A DNA stretch of 64,000 bases, taken from Luethyella okanaganae. GTDB taxonomy: Bacteria > Actinomycetota > Actinomycetes > Actinomycetales > Microbacteriaceae. The translations under genes were made by a program, and so were the position numbers. The number at the start of each line of letters is the position of its first letter. Position 1 is the stretch's first letter. The stretch is from positions 310,001 to 374,000 of the forward strand of contig NZ_JBHSTP010000003.1 of NCBI RefSeq assembly GCF_042660285.1, read 5' to 3'. Below the pieces are notes generated by a model. The model did not search any database. It saw nothing but the letters and a program-made list of their open reading frames with translations, and was not told the origin of the DNA. Below, in pieces: positions 35,068-43,021 of the stretch.

Positions 35068-35347
35068 GGTGTTTCTCCTTCACCGGCAGGTACGTGCCGG
35101 ACGATCCGTTGTGATGGAATGCGTGGTCGCCGCCGGTCGACAGCGACCACCGACCAGTATCGCACGACATGGTGTGCTGCGGGGGCGTCGGCTCGGGCGG
35201 GCCCTGGCCGCCAGAGCGCTGGTCCTTCGGTTTCCGTCGTCCACCGCGCCCGCAGCTACCGTTTGGGCATTTCCCAGGGTCGAGCCCTACTATTTTGAGT
35301 GCATTTGCATATTTGCATGCGACCCCCAGTCCTCGGAGTGAGCACAC
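35068..35347. other. Divergent intergenic region between ugpC and the DsbA-like gene
   Basis: This 280-bp spacer has no credible gene. The last 60 bases are AT-richer, with TTTGCATATTTGCATGCG (35307-35324) containing the direct repeat TTTGCAT, a likely promoter area for the DsbA-like gene. Confidence 0.45.
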
Positions 35348-36259
35348 ATGACTAACGGCGGATCGAACGAGCCCCGTCCCACCAGGAACCAGCGACGCGA
35401 GGCTGCGCGCGAGAAGGCTCGACAGCTGCGTGAGGAGCAGCGGAAGAAGGACCGCCGCAACAAGTTCCTGCTTCAGGGCGGGATCGGACTCGCTGCGATC
35501 GCGATCGTCGCGATGGTCGCCCTCATCATCATGAACTCGATCCGCCCGGCCGGCCCAGGGCCGGCGAACATGGCGAGCGACGGCATCCTTATCGGCGAGG
35601 GCATGCAGACTGTCGAGACGACTGCGCTGAAGGCGGGAGAGGAGCCTCTCCCGTCGAAGCCGGACGAGACCGGAACGGTCGCCGACATCCGCGTCTACGT
35701 CGACTACCTGTGCCCGTTCTGCGGGCGGTTCGAGCGCGCGAACTCCAACCAGATCAAGCAGTGGGTCGATTCGGGAGCCGCGACCGTCGAGATCCACCCG
35801 ATCTCCATCCTCACGAGCAAATCGGCGGGAACGCAGTACTCGCTGCGCTCCGCGAACGCCGCGGCCTGTGTCGCCAACTACTCGCCGAACGACTTCTTCG
35901 CGTTCAACAGCGCATTGTTCGTCGACCAGCCCGCCGAGGGCAGCCCAGGCCTCAGCAATGAAGAGATCAAGGGCAAGGTCAAGGATGCCGGCGTGAAGTC
36001 GACCACCGCGATCGACAAGTGCATCGACGACATGACCTTCAAGTCATGGGCCAGCGATGTGACCGAGCGTGCGTTGTCAGGTCCGATCCCGAATTCCGAG
36101 GTCAAGGCCGTCACGGGAACGCCGACCGTGCTCGTCAATGGCAAGCAGTACACGGGAGCGCTCGACGATCCCAAGGAGTTCGCGGCCTTTGTGCTGCAGG
36201 CGGCGGGGGAGACCTATTCGACCTCGACGCCGACTCCCACGCCTACGCCGGCGGGATAG
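35348..36259 (+). CDS. Membrane-anchored DsbA-like thioredoxin-fold protein
   Basis: A 303-residue protein that probably catalyses extracytoplasmic disulfide formation or exchange. A very basic, charged N-terminus (residues 1-40) precedes one transmembrane helix (about 43-63). The thioredoxin-fold domain has the CPFC active site at C122 and C125 (VDYLCPFCGRFE) and the cis-proline region TGTPTVLVNGKQY. The C-terminus is a Thr/Pro-rich tail. The closest architecture is the mycobacterial DsbA/thioredoxin domain-4 protein. It is monocistronic. Confidence 0.88.
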   Translation: MTNGGSNEPRPTRNQRREAAREKARQLREEQRKKDRRNKFLLQGGIGLAAIAIVAMVALIIMNSIRPAGPGPANMASDGILIGEGMQTVETTALKAGEEPLPSKPDETGTVADIRVYVDYLCPFCGRFERANSNQIKQWVDSGAATVEIHPISILTSKSAGTQYSLRSANAAACVANYSPNDFFAFNSALFVDQPAEGSPGLSNEEIKGKVKDAGVKSTTAIDKCIDDMTFKSWASDVTERALSGPIPNSEVKAVTGTPTVLVNGKQYTGALDDPKEFAAFVLQAAGETYSTSTPTPTPTPAG

Positions 36260-36622
36260 TCGGCCGCTCCCGCTCTCGCGCTTCCTGAACTCGGGCTTCC
36301 TGAATCGGGCTCGGCCCAGCGAGGCAGGGCCGGATTCCCCGTGGCCCGGATGCAGGCCCTGCGCCGACCAGTTCGGAGGTGGGCGTGACCCCGATTCCCT
36401 GGCACGGATGCAGGGGCGTTGCAGGTGTGGTTGGCGGGGCAGCCCGTGATACGGATGCTGAGCGGCCCGCGGCGCGGGTGCGGGTGCGTCTTACCGCAGC
36501 CGCTTCGATCCGGGTGCGTCGAGTGGCAGTCCGTTCGGTCACCGATTTGAGGACGCAGGGCTCAGGGATTTGGCCGCGCCAACCGGTGAGCGGGTAAGGT
36601 TGTTCGGGGCCTCATGGCCCGT
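36260..36622. other. Intergenic region before tRNA-Thr
   Basis: This 360-bp stretch has no protein-like frame and no strong hairpin. I see nothing beyond GC-rich, codon-bias-free sequence and short repeats of CGGATGC. Confidence 0.45.
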
Positions 36623-36695
36623 GCCGGCTTGGCGCAATTGGTAGCGCACCGCTCTTGTAAAGCGGGGGTTGTGGGTTCGAGTCCCATAGCCGGCT
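36623..36695 (+). tRNA. tRNA-Thr (anticodon UGU)
   Basis: A 73-nt cloverleaf. Acceptor GCCGGCT pairs with AGCCGGC, the D arm is GCGC..GCGC, the anticodon arm CCGCT-CTTGTAA-AGCGG has TGT, and the T arm has GTGGG-TTCGAGT-CCCAT with one G-T pair. CCA is not encoded. Confidence 0.97.
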
Positions 36696-36720
36696 CTGTT
36701 GCCTTGGTTCCGCGCCGTTT

Positions 36721-36759
36721 GTTGCGGTTCGCGCCGTCCGCGACGGCGCGAACCGCAAC
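36721..36759. terminator. Perfect 18-bp inverted repeat after tRNA-Thr
   Basis: GTTGCGGTTCGCGCCGTC (36721-36738), loop CGC, then its exact complement (36742-36759). It lies between tRNA-Thr and the convergent Lrp gene. No T-run follows on either side, so it may be a bidirectional terminator or a repeat-type hairpin. Confidence 0.55.
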
Positions 36760-36819
36760 AATGGCGCTGAGCACTGGTGCTCGTCTGGACCAGCACAGTG
36801 CGTCAGCGGGATACGCGCG

Positions 36820-37257
36820 TCAGCGCAGCACCGAGCTGAGCAGCAGGCTCGTCTCACTGTTGACCACGCCGTCGATCATGCGGATGCGACCGAGCACGGC
36901 ATCGAACTCGATGAGGGTCTCGGTCTCCAGCTCGGCGACGAGATCCCAGCCGCCATTCGTGGTGTGCAGCGCGCGGATCTCCGGAAAGCCGCGCAGCCGG
37001 CGGATCACGTGGTCGGTCGTCCGGCCCTCGACCTCGATGAGGGCGATCGCGTGGATGCTCAACGGGTCGATCTCGTCACGCACGCGGACGGTGAAGCCGA
37101 CGACGGTGCCGGATCTCATGAGCCGATCGAGCCGGCTGTTCACCGTGGCACGGGCGACCCCGAGACTGCGGGCAAGGCTCGCCACCGACGCCCGGCCGTC
37201 CTGCCGGAGCTCGGCGAGGAGGCGCCGGTCGAGTTCGTCCACAGTCATCATAGACAT
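36820..37257 (-). CDS. Lrp/AsnC family regulator
   Basis: A 145-residue regulator. The N-terminal helix-turn-helix reads DELDRRLLAELRQDGRASV and SLARSLGVARATVNSRLDRL. The C-terminal RAM ligand-binding domain includes IHAIALIEVEGR and GGWDLVAELE. ATG at 37257 or 37251 are equivalent candidates. It is divergent from ornithine cyclodeaminase and citrulline hydrolase genes, so ornithine, arginine or citrulline is the likely effector (inference). The 116-bp AT-rich spacer between them is the expected operator region. Confidence 0.9.
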   Translation of the reverse strand: MSMMTVDELDRRLLAELRQDGRASVASLARSLGVARATVNSRLDRLMRSGTVVGFTVRVRDEIDPLSIHAIALIEVEGRTTDHVIRRLRGFPEIRALHTTNGGWDLVAELETETLIEFDAVLGRIRMIDGVVNSETSLLLSSVLR

Positions 37258-37373
37258 AATGTATATCCGAACTACGCAAAATAATAGATTTGTGTACTGA
37301 TCGCTGAAGATTCAGCCATGGCGATTGCATATCGTCGAAGACTATTCTGTGGAAGGAAGAAGGGAACACACGG

Positions 37374-38402
37374 ATGACGCGTTTTGTCGACGTTCACAAC
37401 ATGGTCAAGTGGGTCGCCGACACGGGGCCGGAGCGCATCATGGCCGGCATGGTCGACTACCTCGAAAGCGATTTTCGGCGTTGGGAGACCTTCGACAAGA
37501 CCCCGCGTGTCGCGAGTCACACGCCCTTCGGCGTCATCGAGCTGATGCCCACGAGCGACTATGAGACCTACGGCTTCAAGTACGTCAACGGCCACCCATC
37601 CAACCCGGCTCGCGGATATCAGACGGTCACCGCTTTTGGCGTGCTCGCCGATGTGCATAACGGTTACCCCACCTTTCTCTCGGAGATGACCGTCTTGACG
37701 GCGCTCCGCACGGCGGCCACCTCGGCCATGGCGGCCAAGGCGCTCGCCCGCCCCGGCTCGGTTACGATGGCGATGATCGGTTCCGGCAGCCAGGCCGAGT
37801 TCCAGACGCTCGCGTTCCGCTCGACGCTCGGCATCGACACGCTGCGCATCTGGGACACCGATCCGGATGCCATGGCCAAGTTCGTGCGCAACGTCGCGCC
37901 GCTCGGCTTTCACGTGACCGTCGCCTCCAGCGCTGCGGATGCCGTGGACGGCGCCGACGTGATCACCACCTGCACGGCGGACAAGGCGCAGGCCACCATC
38001 CTCACCGCCGACCTTGTGCGCCCCGGAGTGCACATCAACGCGATCGGCGGCGACTGCCCTGGCAAGACCGAGCTTGAAGCCTCCATCCTGCGCTCGGCCG
38101 GCGTCTTCGTCGAGTTCGCCCCGCAGACGCGCATCGAGGGCGAGATCCAACAACTCGAGCCCGACTTCGCGGTGACGGAACTCTGGCAGGTGCTCGCCGG
38201 CCGTGCGCCCGGCCGCATCGACGATGCCCAGGTGACCGTTTTCGACTCGGTGGGCTTCGCGATCGAGGACTTCTCGGCACTGCGTTACGTGCGCGATGCC
38301 GTGTCCGGCACCGAGTACTCCGTCGAGATCGACCTCGTCGCCAGCCCAGGCGACCCGAAGGATCTCTTCGGACTCGTCGGCGCGCTCTCACCCGTCGGCT
38401 GA
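37374..38402 (+). CDS. ocd: Ornithine cyclodeaminase
   Basis: A 342-residue NAD-dependent enzyme of the OCD/mu-crystallin family, expected to convert L-ornithine to L-proline and ammonia. The Rossmann motif VTMAMIGSGSQAEFQ is at about residues 139-153. GYQTVTAFGVLADVHNGYP and the C-terminal ALRYVRDAVSG are typical. RBS GGAAGGA lies upstream of ATG 37374. It is followed after five bases by ctlX, so citrulline could be processed to ornithine and then proline. Alanine dehydrogenase-like activity is the family alternative. Confidence 0.86.
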   Translation: MTRFVDVHNMVKWVADTGPERIMAGMVDYLESDFRRWETFDKTPRVASHTPFGVIELMPTSDYETYGFKYVNGHPSNPARGYQTVTAFGVLADVHNGYPTFLSEMTVLTALRTAATSAMAAKALARPGSVTMAMIGSGSQAEFQTLAFRSTLGIDTLRIWDTDPDAMAKFVRNVAPLGFHVTVASSAADAVDGADVITTCTADKAQATILTADLVRPGVHINAIGGDCPGKTELEASILRSAGVFVEFAPQTRIEGEIQQLEPDFAVTELWQVLAGRAPGRIDDAQVTVFDSVGFAIEDFSALRYVRDAVSGTEYSVEIDLVASPGDPKDLFGLVGALSPVG

Positions 38403-38407
38403 TCTCG

Positions 38408-39346
38408 ATGGCGGTCCAAGCCCCCGCGGCGGTCGTGCTCATCCGGCCGCACCACTTTCTGCCGAATCCGGATACGGCGGCCGATAATGCCTTCCAGGTC
38501 GTCGGTCACGCGGTCGAGACGCCTGCGGTGGCGCGTGCGGCCTTCGACGAGGTGACCGCCGCGGCAGCGACCCTCGAAGCGGCCGGTGTGACCGTGCATC
38601 TCTTCGAGGACACCGGAGCGGGGCGGCCTGACAGCGTCTTTCCGAACAACTGGCTCTCGACGCACTCGGGTGGGCACGTGGCGATCTTTCCGATGTTCGC
38701 CCCTAACCGCCGCACGGAGCGGCGGAGCGACATCGTCGAACTCCTGAAGAAGCGCTATCGCGTTCAAGACGTCATCGACTATTCCGGTCTCGAGTACGAC
38801 GGCGTGTTCCTCGAGGGCACCGGGGCGATGGTGCTCGACCATGAGAGCCGTATCGCCTACGCCTGCCGTTCCAACCGGGCCGATCCGATCGCACTCGAGA
38901 GGTTCTGCACCAATTTCGGCTACGAGCCGATGGTGTTCGATGCCGCAGACGAGCACGGCACCCCGATCTACCACACCAACGTGCTCATGTGCATCGGAAC
39001 CGATTTCGCGCTGATCGGGGCGGAACTCATCTCGTCAGCCGCCCGCCGAGGTGAAGTGGTCGACCGGCTCTCGGCTCACGGGCGGACCGTCGTCGAGCTC
39101 ACGCCAGCGCAGATCCGCGACTTCTCCGGGAACGCCATGGAACTGGGCACGCCGGGCGGTCGTGTGCTGGCGTTGTCGAGCCGGGCGCTGCGGAGCCTCA
39201 CCGTCGTGCAGAAGGCCACGATCGAGGCGTCCTGCACAATCGTTCCCCTCGACGTGCCCACGATCGAGCTGGCCGGTGGATCCGTGCGCTGCATGCTCGC
39301 GGGCATCCATCTGGATCCACGACCTGATGGCGGGCGCCTAGAATGA
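38408..39346 (+). CDS. ctlX: Citrulline hydrolase CtlX-like (arginine deiminase superfamily)
   Basis: A 312-residue member of the guanidino-group-modifying superfamily. RPHHFLPNPDTAADNAFQ at the N-terminus, DSVFPNNWLSTH (substrate-binding FPNNW), EGTGAMVLDHESRIAYAC and YHTNVLMCIGTDFALIG with its histidine are the CtlX hallmarks. The catalytic cysteine is probably in AGGSVRCMLAGIHL near the C-terminus. CtlX cleaves citrulline to ornithine, CO2 and ammonia. Arginine deiminase is less likely given the FPNNW wording. The operon context with ornithine cyclodeaminase supports the call. Confidence 0.85.
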   Translation: MAVQAPAAVVLIRPHHFLPNPDTAADNAFQVVGHAVETPAVARAAFDEVTAAAATLEAAGVTVHLFEDTGAGRPDSVFPNNWLSTHSGGHVAIFPMFAPNRRTERRSDIVELLKKRYRVQDVIDYSGLEYDGVFLEGTGAMVLDHESRIAYACRSNRADPIALERFCTNFGYEPMVFDAADEHGTPIYHTNVLMCIGTDFALIGAELISSAARRGEVVDRLSAHGRTVVELTPAQIRDFSGNAMELGTPGGRVLALSSRALRSLTVVQKATIEASCTIVPLDVPTIELAGGSVRCMLAGIHLDPRPDGGRLE

Positions 39347-39350
39347 CGCG

Positions 39351-40373
39351 GTGAGCGAGACGAGGAACACCGGAGTCATCGAGACCGCTCGCGCGCACGC
39401 CGTTCGCTCCGCGGTCCCCGTCTGGCTCGCTCTCGTCTTCGCCGGCGTCTGCGGTGCTCTCGTCGCGGTGCAGTCCCGAGTCAACGGCGAACTCGGCGAC
39501 CGTCTCGGCGACGGCTTCGCAGCCGCCGCGATCTCGTTCGGCTCCGGTCTCGCCATTCTCTTCGCGACACTCGCTCTGTGGCGCCCTGGCCGGGTCGGTC
39601 TGCGCAGGGTCGTGGTCGCGGTGCGCGAGCGCCGGCTCAGCTGGTGGATGCTTCTCGGCGGGTGTGCCGGCGCGTTTCTGGTGCTCTCGCAGGGTCTCAC
39701 GGCCGTGGCTCTCGGCGTCGCCCTCTTCACCGTCGCGATCGTGGCCGGCCAGACGATCAGCGGGCTCGTGCTCGACCTCACCGGTATCGCCCCGGGTGGC
39801 AAGCGCCGGCTCACCGTGCCGCGTGTGATCGGTGCGGTGCTCGCCCTCGGCGCGGTTGGCTGGGCGGTATCCGCGCAATTGCCGGGCGGCGTTCCGTTCT
39901 GGATGCTCGTCACGCCGTTCCTCGCAGGCCTGGGGATCGGGTGGCAGCAGGCCGTCAACGGCCGAGTGAAGGCGGTCGCCGGGAGCGCCATGAGTGCGAC
40001 CCTGGTCAACTTCCTCAGTGGAACGATCGTCCTCGTCGTAGCGACGCTCGTGCACAGCATGGTCGTCGGCTGGCCCGATAGGCTGCCGAGCGAACCCTGG
40101 CTCTACGTCGGCGGCGCCATCGGTTGCGTCTTCATCGCCGGCGCCGCCCTGCTCGTGCGCATCACCGGCGTGCTGCTGCTCGGGCTCGCCACGATCGCAG
40201 GACAGCTCATCGCCGCGCTCGCGCTCGATCTGCTCGTGCCGAGCGTGTCGCATCCCGTCGGATTCTCGACGGTGGCCGGGACGATGCTGACGCTCGTCGC
40301 CGTGATCGTCGCGAGTGTCCCGTGGCGCAGGCCGGGCGTCAACGCAACGTCGTCAGGAAAGCACTCGGTGTGA
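39351..40373 (+). CDS. DMT superfamily transporter (tandem DUF606/YdcZ)
   Basis: A 340-residue integral membrane protein with about ten hydrophobic helices built from two DUF606-like halves. The first begins PVWLALVFAGVCGALVAVQS with RVNGELGDRLGDGF, and the second contains GIGWQQAVNGRVKAVAGSAM. The repeated VNG-x motif marks the duplication. The substrate is unknown; position four bases after ctlX suggests transport of citrulline, ornithine or a product, which is inference. The 3' end overlaps the convergent nitroreductase gene by 35 bp. Confidence 0.85.
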   Translation: MSETRNTGVIETARAHAVRSAVPVWLALVFAGVCGALVAVQSRVNGELGDRLGDGFAAAAISFGSGLAILFATLALWRPGRVGLRRVVVAVRERRLSWWMLLGGCAGAFLVLSQGLTAVALGVALFTVAIVAGQTISGLVLDLTGIAPGGKRRLTVPRVIGAVLALGAVGWAVSAQLPGGVPFWMLVTPFLAGLGIGWQQAVNGRVKAVAGSAMSATLVNFLSGTIVLVVATLVHSMVVGWPDRLPSEPWLYVGGAIGCVFIAGAALLVRITGVLLLGLATIAGQLIAALALDLLVPSVSHPVGFSTVAGTMLTLVAVIVASVPWRRPGVNATSSGKHSV

Positions 40374-40911
40374 CCTTCTTCGTGTGCGAGGAACGCGTCC
40401 GGTCGGGCATACCTCCGACATAGAGCCATCCGAGCAGCTCTTCGTCCTTGCCGAGCCCGTGCATCTTGGCGACGGCTTTCGCTCGCGTGTGCGGCCCCGT
40501 ACGCCAGATGACGCCCCATCCCGCGTCGTCGAGCAACAGGCTCAGCATGTGAGCGACCCCCGACGTCACCGCCTCCTGCTCCCAGCGGGGCACCTTCTCG
40601 CTCGGGACGTAGCTGGCGACGACGGCGAGGAGCAATGGCGCACGCAGCGGCTTGGCCGCGAGGGAGGACGCGTCGTCGCCATTCAGCCTCGCCGCCTTGG
40701 CAAGGGCTGATCCGAGCCGTTCCCGTGCTTTTCCGCGCAGCGCGATCAAGCGCCACGGGCTCAGCGAGCCGTGGTCGGCGATGCGTCCGGCCGCCGCGAT
40801 GAGATGCAGCAGCTCCGAGCGTTTCGGCGCGGCGTCCGTGACCCGGGAATAGGAGCGACGCGAGAGGATCGCTTCGTAGAGGGCGGACTCCGGGGGAGAG
40901 GAGGCGGACAC
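40339..40911 (-). CDS. Nitroreductase family protein
   Basis: A 190-residue FMN-dependent oxidoreductase. ILSRRSYSRV near residue 15 and HGSLSPWRLIALRGKARERL are the flavin-binding segments. GVAHMLSLLLDDAGWGVIWRTG and KMHGLGKDEELLGWLYVGG are typical of the family's C-terminal half. Start GTG at 40911 is six bases from the msrB stop upstream on the same strand, so they may be co-transcribed. The physiological substrate is unknown. Confidence 0.86.
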   Translation of the reverse strand: MSASSPPESALYEAILSRRSYSRVTDAAPKRSELLHLIAAAGRIADHGSLSPWRLIALRGKARERLGSALAKAARLNGDDASSLAAKPLRAPLLLAVVASYVPSEKVPRWEQEAVTSGVAHMLSLLLDDAGWGVIWRTGPHTRAKAVAKMHGLGKDEELLGWLYVGGMPDRTRSSHTKKVTPSAFLTTLR

Positions 40912-40917
40912 GGCGCC

Positions 40918-41346
40918 TTACGCTTCGTCGGCCGTGTCGGCGGCGGTCTCGGCCGGGGTGAACTCGAGGGCGATGGAGTTCATACAGTAGCGGTCACCCG
41001 TCGGTGTGCCGAACCCGTCGTCGAAGACGTGTCCGAGATGCGAGCCGCAGTTCGCACAACGCACCTCTGTGCGCGCCATCCCGAGCGTGCGGTCTTCGAT
41101 GAGTTCGACGGCCTCAGGGCGCACGGACTCGTAGAAGCTCGGCCAGCCGCAGCCGGAGTCGAACTTCGTGCCGCTCTTGAACAGCTCCGCTCCGCATGCA
41201 CCGCAGGTGTAGACGCCGGCGCGGCCCTCGTCGAGCAGTTCGCCGGTCCAGGGTCGCTCCGTCGCGGCTCCGCGCAGAACCGCGTACTTGCCGGCTCCGA
41301 GCTCGTCCTGCCACTCCTGCTCAGACTTGGACACCTGGTAGCTCAT
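40918..41346 (-). CDS. msrB: Peptide methionine (R)-S-oxide reductase
   Basis: Repairs methionine-R-sulfoxide in oxidised proteins. The 142-residue protein has two zinc-binding CxxC pairs (C48/C51 and C97/C100), GCGWPSF and the catalytic Cys121 in GDRYCMNS. ATG at 41346, preceded by GGGAAAGG, is selected over the in-frame upstream start at 41400, which would add an atypical tail. It may form an operon with the nitroreductase, both serving oxidative-stress or redox functions. Confidence 0.94.
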   Translation of the reverse strand: MSYQVSKSEQEWQDELGAGKYAVLRGAATERPWTGELLDEGRAGVYTCGACGAELFKSGTKFDSGCGWPSFYESVRPEAVELIEDRTLGMARTEVRCANCGSHLGHVFDDGFGTPTGDRYCMNSIALEFTPAETAADTADEA

Positions 41347-41587
41347 GGCCTTTCCCTTCGTCGTGTGCGGGCTCCGCGACGGGCGCGGCTCCGTAGGCAC
41401 ATCCTAGGCACCGCTCGCGGTCCACGCACAATGAAGCAACCGTCGACGCCTCCTCCTCATTCCGTTCTCAGACCTGCCTCCCCGCTTGGGCGAACTTCCA
41501 GTGAGCCCCGCATAGGATGAGCCCGACAGCTCGGCCCGCACCGTGTGGCCGGATCGCTCTGGCGGTAGGGGCTGGATGGAGGAGAGC

Positions 41588-41881
41588 ATGGCGAGTGCGA
41601 GGCATGGTCGCGACATCCGCAGCCCGGCCGAGCCGCTTTCGGAGCGCGACACCGCGATCCTCGCCTTCGAGCGGCAGTGGTGGAAACACGCCGGAGCGAA
41701 GGAGGAGGCGATCCGGGCGGAGTTCGGCCTCTCCGCCGCCCGGTACTATCAATTGCTGGGCGCGTTGATCGACTCCCCGGCGGCGCTCGTGCAAGACCCG
41801 ATGCTCGTCAAGCGACTGCAGCGGATGCGGGAGGCCAGGGCCGCAGCCCGCGCGCGGCGATCCCTGGGCACCGCCGACTAG
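41588..41881 (+). CDS. DUF3263 family small DNA-binding-like protein
   Basis: A 97-residue actinobacterial protein of unknown function. The core SERDTAILAFERQWWKHAG and IRAEFGLSAARYYQLLGALI resembles a helix-turn-helix and matches DUF3263. The C-terminal arginine-rich helix (RMREARAAARARR) could contact nucleic acid. ATG at 41588 with GGAGGAGAG just upstream is the best start, although the frame opens at 41543. It is followed after 41 bp by the LytR_C protein gene, a pairing I recall from other actinobacteria. Confidence 0.88.
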   Translation: MASARHGRDIRSPAEPLSERDTAILAFERQWWKHAGAKEEAIRAEFGLSAARYYQLLGALIDSPAALVQDPMLVKRLQRMREARAAARARRSLGTAD

Positions 41882-41922
41882 TTCCCGACCAAGCCTGAAA
41901 AGACAGACCAGACACGTAACCC

Positions 41923-42474
41923 ATGGCAATTTCCTATCCAAAAGACCGCTTCGACGACGTGCCCGAGAACATCGAGCGGGTAGGCGCTCACCGGGCTCCC
42001 CGGAGGCGCGGTCGCGGTTGGATCGCGTTCGTCTGGGCGACGGTCGCGACGATCGTGCTCGTCGGCATCGGCGTCGTCGGTCTGTTCGTGCTCAACGATC
42101 GGCTCTCCTTCGGCACTTCCGGTGGGCAGAGTGTGCCTCAGCAGGCGGAGTCCCCGACCCCCACTGCCCCTCCGACTCTTGACCCGAGTCTCACGGTGAC
42201 CGTGCTCAACGGCACGACGACGGCCGGGATCGCCGGCACCGTCGGCGATCTGCTCGCGAGCCAGGGCTGGACGGTCGCCGCCCGATCGAACGCGAGTACC
42301 GAGGACATCGTCGAGACGCTCGTCTACTATGCCGATCCCGCCCACGAGGGCGCGGCCCGTGGCGTCGCGGCGGCACTTCCGGGAGCGGGCGTCACGCTCT
42401 CTGCGGACTTCAAGGACTCAGGAGCGAACCTCGTCGTGGTCGTCGGCAGCGACTACGTGCCGCCGGCCGGTTAG
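41923..42474 (+). CDS. LytR C-terminal domain membrane protein
   Basis: A 183-residue protein with a cytosolic N-terminus, one transmembrane helix (about residues 34-58, AFVWATVATIVLVGIGVVGL) and a Pro/Thr-rich linker. The extracytoplasmic LytR_C domain (about 88-180) starts VTVLNGTTTAGIAGTVGDLL. LytR_C domains occur at the end of LCP cell-wall ligases; here the domain stands alone without the catalytic LCP part. The function is probably in the cell envelope, unproven. Confidence 0.87.
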   Translation: MAISYPKDRFDDVPENIERVGAHRAPRRRGRGWIAFVWATVATIVLVGIGVVGLFVLNDRLSFGTSGGQSVPQQAESPTPTAPPTLDPSLTVTVLNGTTTAGIAGTVGDLLASQGWTVAARSNASTEDIVETLVYYADPAHEGAARGVAAALPGAGVTLSADFKDSGANLVVVVGSDYVPPAG

Positions 42475-42729
42475 ACGCCGGGAGCGCTCATCTCGACCCG
42501 GCGCAGATGAACGCCGACTGAATTGTTGTCAATCTGCGACTTTTCGACGCGAATTAACCCTTGCCGTCTCGCATGGCTCCATTAGTATCTGGTGCTGGTC
42601 GATCATTTTGTCGTCCAGCGGAACCTCGGGTTTCGGCTGTGTCAGCACGATGGGCGCAGTCACTGCGGCAGGCCCGGTACAGGCATTTGGGCACGTGCTG
42701 AGAGAAACATCGCAACGGGGAGTAACAAC
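42475..42729. promoter_or_regulatory. Long 5' leader/promoter region of the cold-shock gene
   Basis: This 255-bp non-coding stretch precedes cspA. It includes an AT-richer segment at 42520-42600 (ATTGTTGTCAATCTGCGAC, then TTAGTATCT) suitable for a promoter, leaving an untranslated leader of over 100 nt. Long structured leaders are usual for CspA-type mRNAs. RBS GGGGAG precedes the ATG. Confidence 0.45.
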
Positions 42730-42933
42730 ATGGCGAATGGAACCGTGAAGTGGTTCAACGCTGAAAAGGGCTATGGCTTCATCACCGTCGAGAGTGGGGG
42801 ACAGGACGTCTTCGTTCACTACTCCGCTATCGACATGAACGGCTACAAGGTCCTCGAAGAGGGGCAGCAGGTCGTCTTCGAGGTCGGTACCGGCAACAAG
42901 GGCCCTCAGGCGGAGTCGGTTCGACTCGCCTGA
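42730..42933 (+). CDS. cspA: Cold-shock protein, CspA family
   Basis: A 67-residue nucleic-acid chaperone that destabilises RNA secondary structure. It contains both RNA-binding motifs, RNP1 as KGYGFI and RNP2 as DVFVHYSAI, and the opening NGTVKWFNAEKG. The length is standard for single-domain CSPs. A long leader precedes it. A second, larger cold-shock-domain protein is encoded at 54.6 kb. Confidence 0.96.
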   Translation: MANGTVKWFNAEKGYGFITVESGGQDVFVHYSAIDMNGYKVLEEGQQVVFEVGTGNKGPQAESVRLA

Positions 42934-43021
42934 TCGGCGTCAATGTGCAGGCCGCGCCTGCGCTAATGCCGTTCGAATCGTTGGGCGGCGTTAGTCTTTG
43001 CAGCGTGGCGGAGCAGTGGGA

